From the NCBI GenBank assembly GCA_945878385.1, contig CAMCTE010000026.1:1-19789 (forward strand): DNA of 19,789 bases, given 5' to 3'. A model generated the notes under the pieces. The model searched no databases, was not told the DNA's origin, and was given only the letters and a program-made list of their open reading frames with translations. Below are positions 5,880 through 13,943 of the stretch, piece after piece. The number at the start of each line of letters is the position of its first letter. Position 1 is the stretch's first letter. The DNA is from Azohydromonas lata NBRC 102462. Lineage in GTDB: Bacteria > Pseudomonadota > Gammaproteobacteria > Burkholderiales > Burkholderiaceae_C. The translations under genes and the position numbers were made by a program.

Positions 5880-7795
5880 CAGTCGATCAACGGTGCACCG
5901 GGCTTGGGCACGGGCAATTCACCCAGGGCTGCCTCGAAGTTGAAGTCTCGCGCGTGACGCAGCACCCGCTTGAGCACGGCAGCGGTCGGCCCTTGGGTGC
6001 GCTCTAGTAAGTGTTGGCACAGTTCCAGCGAACGGTGCTCTTGCAGTACCAGACATTCGCGCAGTTCCGTCCAAAGGTCTTGCTCACAGGCAGGCCAACC
6101 ACCGCCCGGCTGAGGCGTTTCATTATTGTCCTCTGGCGGTGCCTGTTCTCCGGTGGCAGAGCTCCAGCGCTGCTGATTGGGGGCCATCATCAGTGCGGGC
6201 TGCGGCGCTTGGTGGCCTGCATCCATCACCAACGGCACCACAAACCAGAATCGGCTGCCGCGCCCCGGTTGGCTGTCCACACCGATGCGCCCGCCCATCA
6301 GGCTCACCATCCGCCGGGCAATGCTCAGCCCCAGTCCGGTGCCACCAAAGCGGCGCGATGTGGAGGCTTCGGCCTGGTAGTAAGGCTTGAACAGTTGCCC
6401 CATGTGTTCGGGCGCAATACCCATGCCCGTGTCACGCACCTCCACCATCAATTCGAAAGTGCCGCCCGAGGGGCTTTCGTGGCCGCTGATGGCCACTTCC
6501 ACCTGGCCGCGGTTGGTGAACTTCAAAGCGTTGGCCACCAAGTTGTTGATGACCTGGCGCAGGCGCAGGGGGTCACCCATCAGATGGCGCGGCACATCGG
6601 AAGCCAGCGTGCAGTGAAGCGCCACCCCAGCGTAAACGGCCTTTTGCGTGAACACGGCCATCACCGAATCGGCCAACTCCGACAAATCCAGCGGAACCTG
6701 TTCCAGCACCAACTGGCCGGCCTCCAGCTTGGCGTTGTCCAGCAGGTCGTCCAGTGTATGGCGCAGCAGGTTGGCGCTTTCCACCACGCGCGAGAGCGCC
6801 TCCTGCTGACGCTCATCGCCGGGCCACTCCTGCATCAACTGCACCAGGCCCAGTACGCTGTTCAGGGGCGTTCGAACTTCATGGCTGACGTTGGCCAACC
6901 ACTCTGACTTCAAGCGTTCAGACGCTTCGGCCTGCTCCTTGGCTGCCCGCAGAGATTCCTCGCGCTCCACTTCGGCCGAAATATCCAACAGCGTTCCGGC
7001 CAAGCGCAGGGGTCGTTCGTAGTCATCGCGCTCCAGCACACGGCCGCGGTTGAGTGCCCAAATCCAGCCCCCGCCACGCGGCGAGAGCCGGATGCGCAAT
7101 TCGAAGGATTGGTCGGGCCGCTCGTCGGCCTGTTCCACCAGGGCCTGCATGCTGGCGCGGTCAGCCGGGTGGATGAGCGCCAGAAACGCACGGTCGGTGA
7201 GCGGGTCGATGTCGGTAAGCGTGGTGCCGATCAGCTCGGCAAACCGCTCGTTCACGGTGACTTCGCCTGAGCGCACATCCCACTCCCAGGTGCCGCTGCG
7301 GCTGGCCCAAATCACATCGGCCAGCCGTTGACTCTGGCGACGCAGCCGCTCCTCGCCCTGACGGAACTCGGCTTCCAGCGTGCGGTCCACCACCACCAGC
7401 AGACTCATGGGCTCGTGGGTGACCGTACCTTCCAGGTGCACCAAGTGCAGGTCGCATGCAATGCGCTGATCGTGGTCGGTGATCAGTTCCAACCCATGGA
7501 TCTCGAAGACTTCCTGGCCGCTGCGGTCTGAAAGGCGCCAGACCAGGCGTTGGCGGTCTTCGGCCTTGAGGAATTGCATGATGGAGCGCTGCTGCAGCCA
7601 CGCGTGGCGCGCCAAGCCCAACAGGTCGCTTGCTTGTTGGTTGGCCAGCCTTACGAAGCCAAAGCCATCGATCACCATGGCCGGCAGTGGTAAGGCAGAG
7701 AACAGCCTGCGGTGCCCATCGCCCGCCTCGCCCGGCGCGAAGGGCCCCTGCAGCCCCGCATGGGGCTCGCCGGAGAAATACCGCTCAGTTCCCAT
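5879..7795 (-). CDS. Soluble PAS-PAS sensor histidine kinase
   Basis: A 638-residue protein with no transmembrane helix or signal peptide, so sensing is cytoplasmic. PAS1 (about 30-140) contains ALPLPAMVIDGFGFVRLANQQASDLLG. PAS2 with its PAC segment (about 160-275) contains SRSGTWEWDVRSGEVTVNERFAEL and IHPADR. A short coiled coil leads to HisKA with SHEVRTPLNSVLGL (His305), then a HATPase domain with N box NNLVANALKF (Asn422), DTGMGI (455-460) and FGGTGLGLSIA (about 483-493). The C-terminal 60 residues after a Pro/Gln-rich linker form a small helical module ending RHARDFNFEAALGELPVP. This is not a canonical receiver or HPt, since no HxxKG motif is seen. ATG 7795 overlaps the CheB-CheR stop by 11 bases; ATG 7822 would add nine residues. 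No heme or flavin signature was recognised in the PAS domains, so the ligand is unknown. Confidence 0.9.
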   Translation of the reverse strand: MGTERYFSGEPHAGLQGPFAPGEAGDGHRRLFSALPLPAMVIDGFGFVRLANQQASDLLGLARHAWLQQRSIMQFLKAEDRQRLVWRLSDRSGQEVFEIHGLELITDHDQRIACDLHLVHLEGTVTHEPMSLLVVVDRTLEAEFRQGEERLRRQSQRLADVIWASRSGTWEWDVRSGEVTVNERFAELIGTTLTDIDPLTDRAFLALIHPADRASMQALVEQADERPDQSFELRIRLSPRGGGWIWALNRGRVLERDDYERPLRLAGTLLDISAEVEREESLRAAKEQAEASERLKSEWLANVSHEVRTPLNSVLGLVQLMQEWPGDERQQEALSRVVESANLLRHTLDDLLDNAKLEAGQLVLEQVPLDLSELADSVMAVFTQKAVYAGVALHCTLASDVPRHLMGDPLRLRQVINNLVANALKFTNRGQVEVAISGHESPSGGTFELMVEVRDTGMGIAPEHMGQLFKPYYQAEASTSRRFGGTGLGLSIARRMVSLMGGRIGVDSQPGRGSRFWFVVPLVMDAGHQAPQPALMMAPNQQRWSSATGEQAPPEDNNETPQPGGGWPACEQDLWTELRECLVLQEHRSLELCQHLLERTQGPTAAVLKRVLRHARDFNFEAALGELPVPKPGAPLID

Positions 7796-10691
7796 GGCCG
7801 CGCCAGGCGGTGATGTTGACATGGCTGACCACGGCGCCCAACCCCGTATGCTGAACGGGCGCCACATTCATGACAAACCAACGCTCCTCGCTGGGCGAGT
7901 GGCAGGGGTATTCCAGCGTGAAGGAAGGTGCTTCGCCCCCCAGCACAGCCCGTATGCCGCGTGCGGCATTGAAGGCACTGTCGCGGTTGGTTTCTGCGCC
8001 ACCGCCACACACATCCAGGTAGTTGGTGCCCACGCCCAAGGCGCTGCCGTGCACGCCCCCGTTGGCCAGCGCAAAGCGCGTCCAGGCCGTGTTCACCGCG
8101 ATGATCACGCCGGTGGGGTCCAGCACCGCAATGTGTTCCGGCAGTGCATCGATGATGGCCTGCAGGCGCTGTGCGTTGTGCAGGTCGGTGATATCCACCA
8201 GCGTGGTCACCGCACCGGGCGTCATCGAGGACTGGATCACATAGGGCAGTACCCGCATCAGGTAGATCTGCGTGCCGTCCAGTGCATGCACCTCACGCTC
8301 GATCATGCGCCCGCTGCGCAGCGTGGCGGCAATGTCGGCCATCAGGCTGGGGTGGTCCAGGATGTGGGTGATGTCGTCCAGCGGGCGGCCGATGTCGGAG
8401 TCGCGCAGCTTGAACACCTGCGTGGCGTCCGGGCTGAAGCGGGTGATCTGCATCGCTTCGTCTACGAAGACCGTGGCCACGCCCGCGGCCTTGGCCATAT
8501 TGTCGAGGTCGGCATTGAGCCGGTTCAGCAGGAGCATCTTCTCCTGGTACTCGGCGTTGACGGTGCCCATCTCCTCGTTGACTGACTGCAATTCTTCGTT
8601 GGAACTCTGCAACTCTTCGTTGGAGGCCATCAACTCTTCGTTGGTGGCCTGCAGTTCCTCGTTGGAGGTTTCCAGTTCTTCAATGGTGGCCTGCAGGCTT
8701 TCTCGGGTGGCGCGCAGTTCGCGCTCCAATGCACCCACGCGCGCCACGGTTTCAGCGTCCACATCAATGGCGGTAGATTCCTTCAGCGGCTCGGTGCCCG
8801 CCTCTTCAAAGCACAACAGCGTCAGATGCGGCTCTTGATCTCCGGGCAAGGGATTGACCGAAAGGCGTACCCGGCGCGTCTGCCCGTCGGCCCTCACCAC
8901 CTCCACCGGATCCGAGCTCAGGCGCTCGCGCTCCTGCGCCACCTTGTACAGCAGCGCGCAAGCCACCGGCACCAGCGGCTCGGGCAACATTCGGGCAATC
9001 TCCAGCGTGGCCGTGCCCGCACGAGGGCTGAGGTACAACTGGGCTTGCCCATACAGGTGCACCACCTCTTGTGCGGCACTCACCAGCACCGCCGCGGGGG
9101 CGTAGAGCTGAAGCAGCGCAGCAGCCCCTTCGTCGCCCACGGCCTGGTCCATGGAACGGCGCCGCGCTCGCGTGATGGGCGTGCGCAGGATGGGCCCGTT
9201 GGACGCGCTCAGCAGCGCGCCGCGCTGGTTGCCCAGCGGCAGGGGCACCGGCGCGCTGCTGCGGAAAATCTTCTGTCGCGCATTCAGCGGTTTGATGCCC
9301 TCCATCTGAACCGGAATCGACTCGCTGGAGCCCAGCAGCATGGCGCCGCCGGGCTGTAGGGCATAGTGCAGCGCCTGCAGCACCCGCTCCTGCGCGGCGG
9401 CCTTGAAGTAGATCAGGGCGTTGCGGCACACCACCAAGTCCATCTTCGTGAAGGGCGGGTCTGACAACAGGTTGTGCCGGGCAAAGACGATGCATTGGCG
9501 CAGTTCGGGCTTGACCGCGAGTTGTTCACCCCGCAGCACGAAAAAGCGCGCCAGCCGCTCGGGCGTGAGTTCGGTGGCCGAAGTTTCCGGGTACAGGCCC
9601 GCGCCTGCGGTGTCAATGCAATGCTGGTCCACATCGGTGGCGAAGATCTTCAGCGAGGGCCAGCGCCGTGCTCGCTCGAAGGATTCCATGAACAGCATGG
9701 CCAACGAATAGGCTTCTTCGCCAGTGGCCACGCCGGCCACCCACACGCGGATGGTGTCTCCGGTTTCCCGCTCTGCCACCAGCGGCGCCACCACCTGTTC
9801 GGCCAGGGCCTCAAAGGCGTCCGGGTCTCGGAAGAAGCTCGTGACCGGAATCAGCATCTCGCGCCGCAGTTGCACCAGTTCGCCCGGCTCGCGTTCCAGC
9901 AACTTCAGGTAGCTGACCATCGAAGGGCAGTGCCGCACCTGCATGCGCCGCTCAATCCGCCGGTTCACCGTGGCGGGCTTGTATTCCTCGAAGTCGATGG
10001 CGCTGTGCTGCAGCAGCAGGCGCAACACGCCGGCGCGTGCCTCTTCGGGGGTCGGGTCGGGCCCGTCGGCTTCGATCAGCAGCGCGGGATGGGGCAGGGG
10101 TTCGTTGCGCAGGTGCGCCTGCAGTCGGCGCGGGATGTCTTCAGGCGGCAGAATCGCTTTGGCGTGGCCCGTGGCAATGGCACTTCGCGGCATGCCATCG
10201 AACTTGGCCGATTCCGGCTCCTGCACGAACAGCACACCACCGGCCGCATGCAAAGCCTCGGCCCCCTTGGTGCCGTCGCTGCCGGTGCCCGACAGCACGA
10301 TGCCCACGGCCTGCTTGCCATACACCGAGGCCATCGAGGTGAAGAAGATGTCGATGGGCAGTGTGAGGCTGCGCGGGTTCTTGGGCGTGAGGTGCAGGTG
10401 CCCCGGGCTGATGTGCATCAGCGCGCCGGGCGGAATGAGGTAGACATGGTTGGGCACGATGGCCATGTCGTCTTCGACCATCGTCACCGGCATGCGCGTG
10501 TGGCGCGCCAGCAGATTGCTCATCATGCTCTTGTGGTCGGGCGAGAGGTGCTGCACCACCACGAAAGCCACGCCCAGGTCCACCGGGCAGGCGCTGAAAA
10601 AACGCTCCAACGCATCCAGGCCGCCGGCGGAGGCGCCGATGCAGACGATCTGCCCTGGGGTGTGAGCCGCTACTGGATGGTCTTCGGCCAT
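7785..10691 (-). CDS. CheB-CheR fusion with PAS domains and coiled coil
   Basis: A 968-residue multidomain protein. The CheB-like methylesterase (about 14-190) has Ser21 in IGASAGG, His48 in VVVQHLSPDH and Asp139 in SGTGSDGT, a complete triad. The CheR-like methyltransferase (about 225-470) has VTSFFRDPDAF, the SAM motif VAGVATGEEAYS and CRNALIYF. A degenerate PAS-like segment (about 524-632) is followed by a coiled coil (about 650-735) of NEELQ-type heptads, then two PAS domains (about 736-840 and 845-962). There is no receiver domain to gate the CheB part. Such fusions occur outside classical chemotaxis operons, and what they modify is generally unknown. ATG 10691 was selected because the CheB fold begins 13 residues later; an ATG at 10844 would run through greB. 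It is the first gene of the signalling operon and overlaps the PAS kinase gene. Confidence 0.93.
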   Translation of the reverse strand: MAEDHPVAAHTPGQIVCIGASAGGLDALERFFSACPVDLGVAFVVVQHLSPDHKSMMSNLLARHTRMPVTMVEDDMAIVPNHVYLIPPGALMHISPGHLHLTPKNPRSLTLPIDIFFTSMASVYGKQAVGIVLSGTGSDGTKGAEALHAAGGVLFVQEPESAKFDGMPRSAIATGHAKAILPPEDIPRRLQAHLRNEPLPHPALLIEADGPDPTPEEARAGVLRLLLQHSAIDFEEYKPATVNRRIERRMQVRHCPSMVSYLKLLEREPGELVQLRREMLIPVTSFFRDPDAFEALAEQVVAPLVAERETGDTIRVWVAGVATGEEAYSLAMLFMESFERARRWPSLKIFATDVDQHCIDTAGAGLYPETSATELTPERLARFFVLRGEQLAVKPELRQCIVFARHNLLSDPPFTKMDLVVCRNALIYFKAAAQERVLQALHYALQPGGAMLLGSSESIPVQMEGIKPLNARQKIFRSSAPVPLPLGNQRGALLSASNGPILRTPITRARRRSMDQAVGDEGAAALLQLYAPAAVLVSAAQEVVHLYGQAQLYLSPRAGTATLEIARMLPEPLVPVACALLYKVAQERERLSSDPVEVVRADGQTRRVRLSVNPLPGDQEPHLTLLCFEEAGTEPLKESTAIDVDAETVARVGALERELRATRESLQATIEELETSNEELQATNEELMASNEELQSSNEELQSVNEEMGTVNAEYQEKMLLLNRLNADLDNMAKAAGVATVFVDEAMQITRFSPDATQVFKLRDSDIGRPLDDITHILDHPSLMADIAATLRSGRMIEREVHALDGTQIYLMRVLPYVIQSSMTPGAVTTLVDITDLHNAQRLQAIIDALPEHIAVLDPTGVIIAVNTAWTRFALANGGVHGSALGVGTNYLDVCGGGAETNRDSAFNAARGIRAVLGGEAPSFTLEYPCHSPSEERWFVMNVAPVQHTGLGAVVSHVNITAWRGHGN
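8586..8711 (-). repeat. Six imperfect 21-bp tandem repeats encoding coiled-coil heptads
   Basis: Six consecutive 21-base units begin at 8586, 8607, 8628, 8649, 8670 and 8691 and share a CTGCAnnTCTTCGTTGG-like core. On the coding strand they give successive heptads such as TSNEELQ, ATNEELM, ASNEELQ, SSNEELQ and neighbours in the CheB-CheR fusion. The 21-bp period matches one heptad, so the DNA repeat reflects the coiled coil joining the methyltransferase half to the PAS domains. Such stretches are typical of this fusion family. Confidence 0.85.
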
Positions 10692-10755
10692 GCGCGCTTT
10701 CTGTGAACAATGCCGAATCTTAGGCGCATGGGCGGCCCGCGCCAATAATCCCGGC

Positions 10756-11316
10756 ATGAGCAAGGCATTCACCCGCGAAGCAGACGCACAAGACGACGAT
10801 GAGGACGGGGGCGGCGTGCCCGCGCTGCCCGGCGGCCGGCGCAACTACATGACCCCACAGGGGCACGACACCCTGCGGGCCGAACTGTTGCACCTGTTGG
10901 ACGAAGAACGGCCCAAAGTGGTGGAGGTGGTGCACTGGGCGGCCTCCAACGGGGACCGATCGGAGAACGGCGACTACCTCTACGGCAAGAAGCGGCTGCG
11001 CGAGATCGACCGCCGCATCCGCTACCTGACCAAGCGCCTTGATGTGGCGGTGGTGGCCGACCCCAGCGTGCACCATGGCAAGGACCAGGTGTTTTTTGGC
11101 GCTACCGTGACCGTGGAGAACGCCCGCGGCGAACAGCGCACCGTCACCATCAAGGGCGTGGATGAGACCGACCCTCTGAGCGGCGAGGTGAGTTGGGTCT
11201 CGCCGATCGCGCAGGCCCTGATCAAGGCACGCGTGGGTGACGAGGTGCAGTTGCAGACGCCCGGTGGGCGCGAGGTGCTGGAAGTGCTGGAGGTGCGCTA
11301 CCCGACGCCAGCTTGA
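10756..11316 (+). CDS. greB: Transcription elongation factor GreB
   Basis: A 186-residue Gre factor that rescues backtracked RNA polymerase by stimulating cleavage of the 3' end of nascent RNA. After an acidic, low-complexity N-terminal extension (about 8-28), the coiled-coil domain opens at NYMTPQGHDTLRAELLHLL. It contains the tip motif WAASNGDRSENGDYLYGKKRLREIDRRI, with the conserved acidic pair (Asp/Glu) needed to position catalytic Mg2+. The C-terminal FKBP-like domain spans about 105-183. The YGKKRLREIDRRIRYL signature and the basic patch favour GreB over GreA. The start MSKAFTRE is typical of Burkholderiales GreB. No Shine-Dalgarno is visible, and AATAAT lies six bases before the ATG. 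It is divergent from the CheB-CheR gene (64 bases between starts) and convergent with spoT across 7 bases. Confidence 0.95.
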   Translation: MSKAFTREADAQDDDEDGGGVPALPGGRRNYMTPQGHDTLRAELLHLLDEERPKVVEVVHWAASNGDRSENGDYLYGKKRLREIDRRIRYLTKRLDVAVVADPSVHHGKDQVFFGATVTVENARGEQRTVTIKGVDETDPLSGEVSWVSPIAQALIKARVGDEVQLQTPGGREVLEVLEVRYPTPA

Positions 11317-11333
11317 AGCCCGATCAGGGCTTC
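11315..11333. terminator. Hairpin at the convergent greB/spoT ends
   Basis: GAAGCCC (11315-11321) pairs perfectly with GGGCTTC (11327-11333) around a 5-base loop. The left arm includes two bases of the greB stop, and the loop contains bases of the spoT stop. Neither strand has a T-run after the stem, so it is not a canonical intrinsic terminator. It may limit read-through or protect both 3' ends. Confidence 0.4.
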
Positions 11334-13597
11334 ACGCGCGAGACCCGTATCACTGGCGGGCAGCGGCGCAGGCGGCGCAGCACATCGGCCAATTGCAGCC
11401 GGTCACGCAGGCTGACCACCAGCTTCAGCGGGGTGACTTCGTCTGCACGGTTTTCACCCATGTCGATGTGGGTGATGTCGGCTTCGGCCAGGGCCACGGC
11501 CTGTGCCACCTGCGCCAGCACGCCCTTGCCATTGCGCAGCACGGCGGTCACGGCGGTGTCGAAGGGGCGGGTGAGTTCCTCGGCCCAGTCCACCGGCATC
11601 CAATGTTCGCTGTCGCGCTGGCCCAGCTTGCGTGCCACGGAGCATTCGGCGGTGTGCACCGTCAGGCCTTCGCCGCGACCCAGGTAGCCCACCACGGCAT
11701 CCCCGGGAATGGGGCGGCAGCAGCCGGCGTACTTCACCGAGGCACCTTCGCTGCCGTCAAGCATCACCACGCCGTGGCCGCGTTCTTCGGCACTGGAGGC
11801 GAATCGGCCCAGCGACAGGGTGATGGCGTCGGGCCGTTGGCCGGCTTCGATCATCAGGCGGGCCATGCGCTTGGCCACGATGGTGGCAATCTTGCGGCCC
11901 GTGCCGATGTCGGTCAGCAATTCAGCGCGGCTGCGGTTGCCGCTCCAGCGCACCAGTTGGGCCCAGATGGCCTCGGCGGCCGCGTCACCACCTTCGGCTT
12001 CGGGCAGTACCAGGCCTTCAGCGCGCAGGGCCTGCATCAGCATGCGCTCACCCAGCAGGTAGGCCTCTTCCTGCTCCATCGTTTTGAGGAAGTGGCGAAT
12101 CTTGGAGCGTGCCCGGCCGGTGCGAACGAAGTTCAGCCAAGCCGGGTTGGGCCGTGCGCCGGGCGAGGTGGTCACTTCCACCACATCGCCGCTGTGCAGT
12201 TCGGCGCTCAATGCCACGGCTTCGCCGTTGACCTGTGCGGCCACGCAATGGTCGCCCACATCGGAGTGGATGGCGTAGGCGAAGTCCACCGGCGTGGCGC
12301 CGCGCGGCAGGGCCAGGATGCGGCTCTTGGGCGTGAAGACATACACCGAGTCCGGTGCCAGGTCGATCTTCACGTGCTCCAGGAATTCAGCCGGGTCTCG
12401 CGTTTCGTCCTGGATGTCGATCAGTGACTTCAGCCACAGCGCCCCCAACTGCTGCGCGTCGCCGGCGGTGTCCTTGCCCTTGTACATCCAGTGCGCGGCA
12501 ATGCCGCTTTCCGCCACCGCATCCATCGCTTCGGTGCGAATCTGGAATTCCACGGCCGTGCCCAGCGGACTCACCAGGGTGGTGTGCAGGCTTTGATAGC
12601 CATTGGCCTTGGGGATGGCGATGTAGTCCTTGAAGCGGCCCGGCACGGGCTTGTAGAGCTGATGCAGCACGCCCAAGGCGGTATAGCAGTCGGTGATTTG
12701 CGGCACCACCACCCGAAAGCCGAAAAGGTCATTGACCTGGGCGAAGCTGGAGTGCTTTTCCCGCATCTTGCGGTAGATGGAATAGGCCGTCTTCTCGCGC
12801 CCGCTGATGCGCACCTTCATGCGGGCGTGGCCGAAGGATTCCTGCACCTCGCGCTCCACTCGTTCGACGATGTCGCGCCTCCAGCCGCGTGAGCGCTGTA
12901 CGGCTTTGTTCACCGCCGCATGGCGCCAGGGGTACAGGTAGGCGAAGCAGTGCTCCTGCAGTTCGCGGTACACCTGGTTCAGGCCCAGGCGGTGGGCGAT
13001 GGGGGCGTAGATGTCCAGTGTTTCTCGGGCGATGCGGCCACGCTTGGCCGGGGCCATCGCCGACATCGTGCGCATGTTGTGCAGCCGGTCGGCCAGCTTG
13101 ACCAGAATGACGCGCACATCACGCGTCATGGCCAGCAGCATCTTGCGAAAGCTCTCGGCTTGGGATTCTTCGCGGGTGCTGAACTGAAGTTTGTCCAGCT
13201 TGGTCAGACCGTCCACCAATTCGGCCGTGGGCGCGCCGAAGCGTTCGATCAACTCCACCTTGGTGACGCCGCAGTCCTCCATGGCGTCGTGCATGAGCGC
13301 TGCCATGATGGCCTGTGCGTCCAGGCGCCATTGGGCACACAGGCCGGCCACGGCGATGGGGTGGGTGATGTAGGGCTCGCCGCTGGCGCGGAATTGGCCC
13401 AGGTGGGCCTCATCGGCGAACTTGTAGGCTTCGCGTACAAGCTTGAGTTCGCCCTTGGGCAGGTAGGCCAGGTGGTCTTGCAGGCCTGCGTAGGAGGCCA
13501 CTTCAGGACGCGGTGCCGCGGTTGCACCACGGGCAAGCCACAGGCCACCCTGCAAGGCGCCTGGCAAGAGATCAGCAGCGAGAGAACGCAAACCCAT
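11324..13597 (-). CDS. spoT: Bifunctional (p)ppGpp synthetase/hydrolase SpoT (RelA/SpoT family)
   Basis: A 757-residue long RSH enzyme that makes and degrades the stringent-response alarmone. The HD hydrolase domain (about 55-205) keeps His79, His103-Asp104 in LMHDAMEDCG and Asp170 in KLADRLHNMRTM, so hydrolysis should be intact. The synthetase domain (about 260-375) has GREKTAYSIYRKM and RFKDYIAIPKANGYQSLHTT. The RFKD motif at 321-324 is the RxKD type of bifunctional enzymes rather than the acidic RelA type. A TGS domain (about 416-478, VYVFTPKSRILALPRG), helical and zinc-finger-like regions (GCCRPIPGD, Cys626/Cys627; Cys652) and a C-terminal ACT domain (about 680-755) follow. It lies 59 bases downstream of rpoZ on the same strand, the usual gmk-rpoZ-spoT arrangement. 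ATG 13597 has an AGG ribosome site inside a short inverted repeat. Confidence 0.96.
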   Translation of the reverse strand: MGLRSLAADLLPGALQGGLWLARGATAAPRPEVASYAGLQDHLAYLPKGELKLVREAYKFADEAHLGQFRASGEPYITHPIAVAGLCAQWRLDAQAIMAALMHDAMEDCGVTKVELIERFGAPTAELVDGLTKLDKLQFSTREESQAESFRKMLLAMTRDVRVILVKLADRLHNMRTMSAMAPAKRGRIARETLDIYAPIAHRLGLNQVYRELQEHCFAYLYPWRHAAVNKAVQRSRGWRRDIVERVEREVQESFGHARMKVRISGREKTAYSIYRKMREKHSSFAQVNDLFGFRVVVPQITDCYTALGVLHQLYKPVPGRFKDYIAIPKANGYQSLHTTLVSPLGTAVEFQIRTEAMDAVAESGIAAHWMYKGKDTAGDAQQLGALWLKSLIDIQDETRDPAEFLEHVKIDLAPDSVYVFTPKSRILALPRGATPVDFAYAIHSDVGDHCVAAQVNGEAVALSAELHSGDVVEVTTSPGARPNPAWLNFVRTGRARSKIRHFLKTMEQEEAYLLGERMLMQALRAEGLVLPEAEGGDAAAEAIWAQLVRWSGNRSRAELLTDIGTGRKIATIVAKRMARLMIEAGQRPDAITLSLGRFASSAEERGHGVVMLDGSEGASVKYAGCCRPIPGDAVVGYLGRGEGLTVHTAECSVARKLGQRDSEHWMPVDWAEELTRPFDTAVTAVLRNGKGVLAQVAQAVALAEADITHIDMGENRADEVTPLKLVVSLRDRLQLADVLRRLRRCPPVIRVSRVKP

Positions 13598-13616
13598 GGC
13601 CTGAATTTATCAGGCC
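13598..13616 (-). promoter_or_regulatory. Inverted repeat covering the spoT ribosome-binding site
   Basis: GGCCTGA (13598-13604) and TCAGGCC (13610-13616) are perfect 7-bp arms with a 5-base AT-rich loop, immediately upstream of the spoT ATG. On the minus-strand mRNA the arm nearest the start includes the AGG that would serve as Shine-Dalgarno. The hairpin could therefore hide the ribosome site. No experimental role is known to me. Confidence 0.45.
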
Positions 13617-13656
13617 GGCGGCGTGTGGTTATTCAGGCCCGTGGACCGGGCCGGGT

Positions 13657-13860
13657 TCAGACGGGAACCTTGCGCAGCATTTCCACGCCCACTTGACCGG
13701 ACGCGATTTCGCGCAGTGCAGTCACACCGGGCTTGTTGCGGCTTTCGATCTTGGGCGCATGGCCCTGGCTGAGCATGCGCGCGCGGTAGGTGGCCGCCAA
13801 CACCAACTGGAAGCGATTGGGGATCTTTTCCAGACAATCTTCGACGGTGATGCGGGCCAT
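13657..13860 (-). CDS. rpoZ: DNA-directed RNA polymerase omega subunit
   Basis: A 67-residue protein beginning MARITVEDCLEKIPNRFQLVLAATYRARMLS, with the conserved ALREIASGQVGVEML helix near its end. Omega chaperones beta-prime during RNA polymerase assembly and, in Proteobacteria, forms part of one ppGpp-binding site. That suits its position just upstream of spoT. It is shorter than the 91-residue E. coli protein but the normal length for Burkholderiales. ATG 13860 is fixed by homology; an upstream in-frame ATG at 13947 would overlap the gmk end and adds unrelated residues. GGAAC lies upstream as a weak ribosome site. It is 83 bases downstream of gmk. Confidence 0.97.
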   Translation of the reverse strand: MARITVEDCLEKIPNRFQLVLAATYRARMLSQGHAPKIESRNKPGVTALREIASGQVGVEMLRKVPV

Positions 13861-13943
13861 GGTGGGTTCCGATGCGGTCAGTTGCGCCTTGCAGCGCGGT
13901 TCTATGGGGGTTCGGCCTTGATTCCGGCGCAGACACCGGGAAT

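Noticed and set aside
9474..10706. 410-codon open frame opposite the CheB-CheR fusion
   Set aside because: It lies wholly antisense to well-supported CheB and CheR domains and has low-complexity His/Arg/Gly composition.
11237..12427. 396-codon open frame opposite spoT
   Set aside because: It overlaps the greB end and is antisense to conserved TGS and ACT regions of spoT; it shows no family motif.
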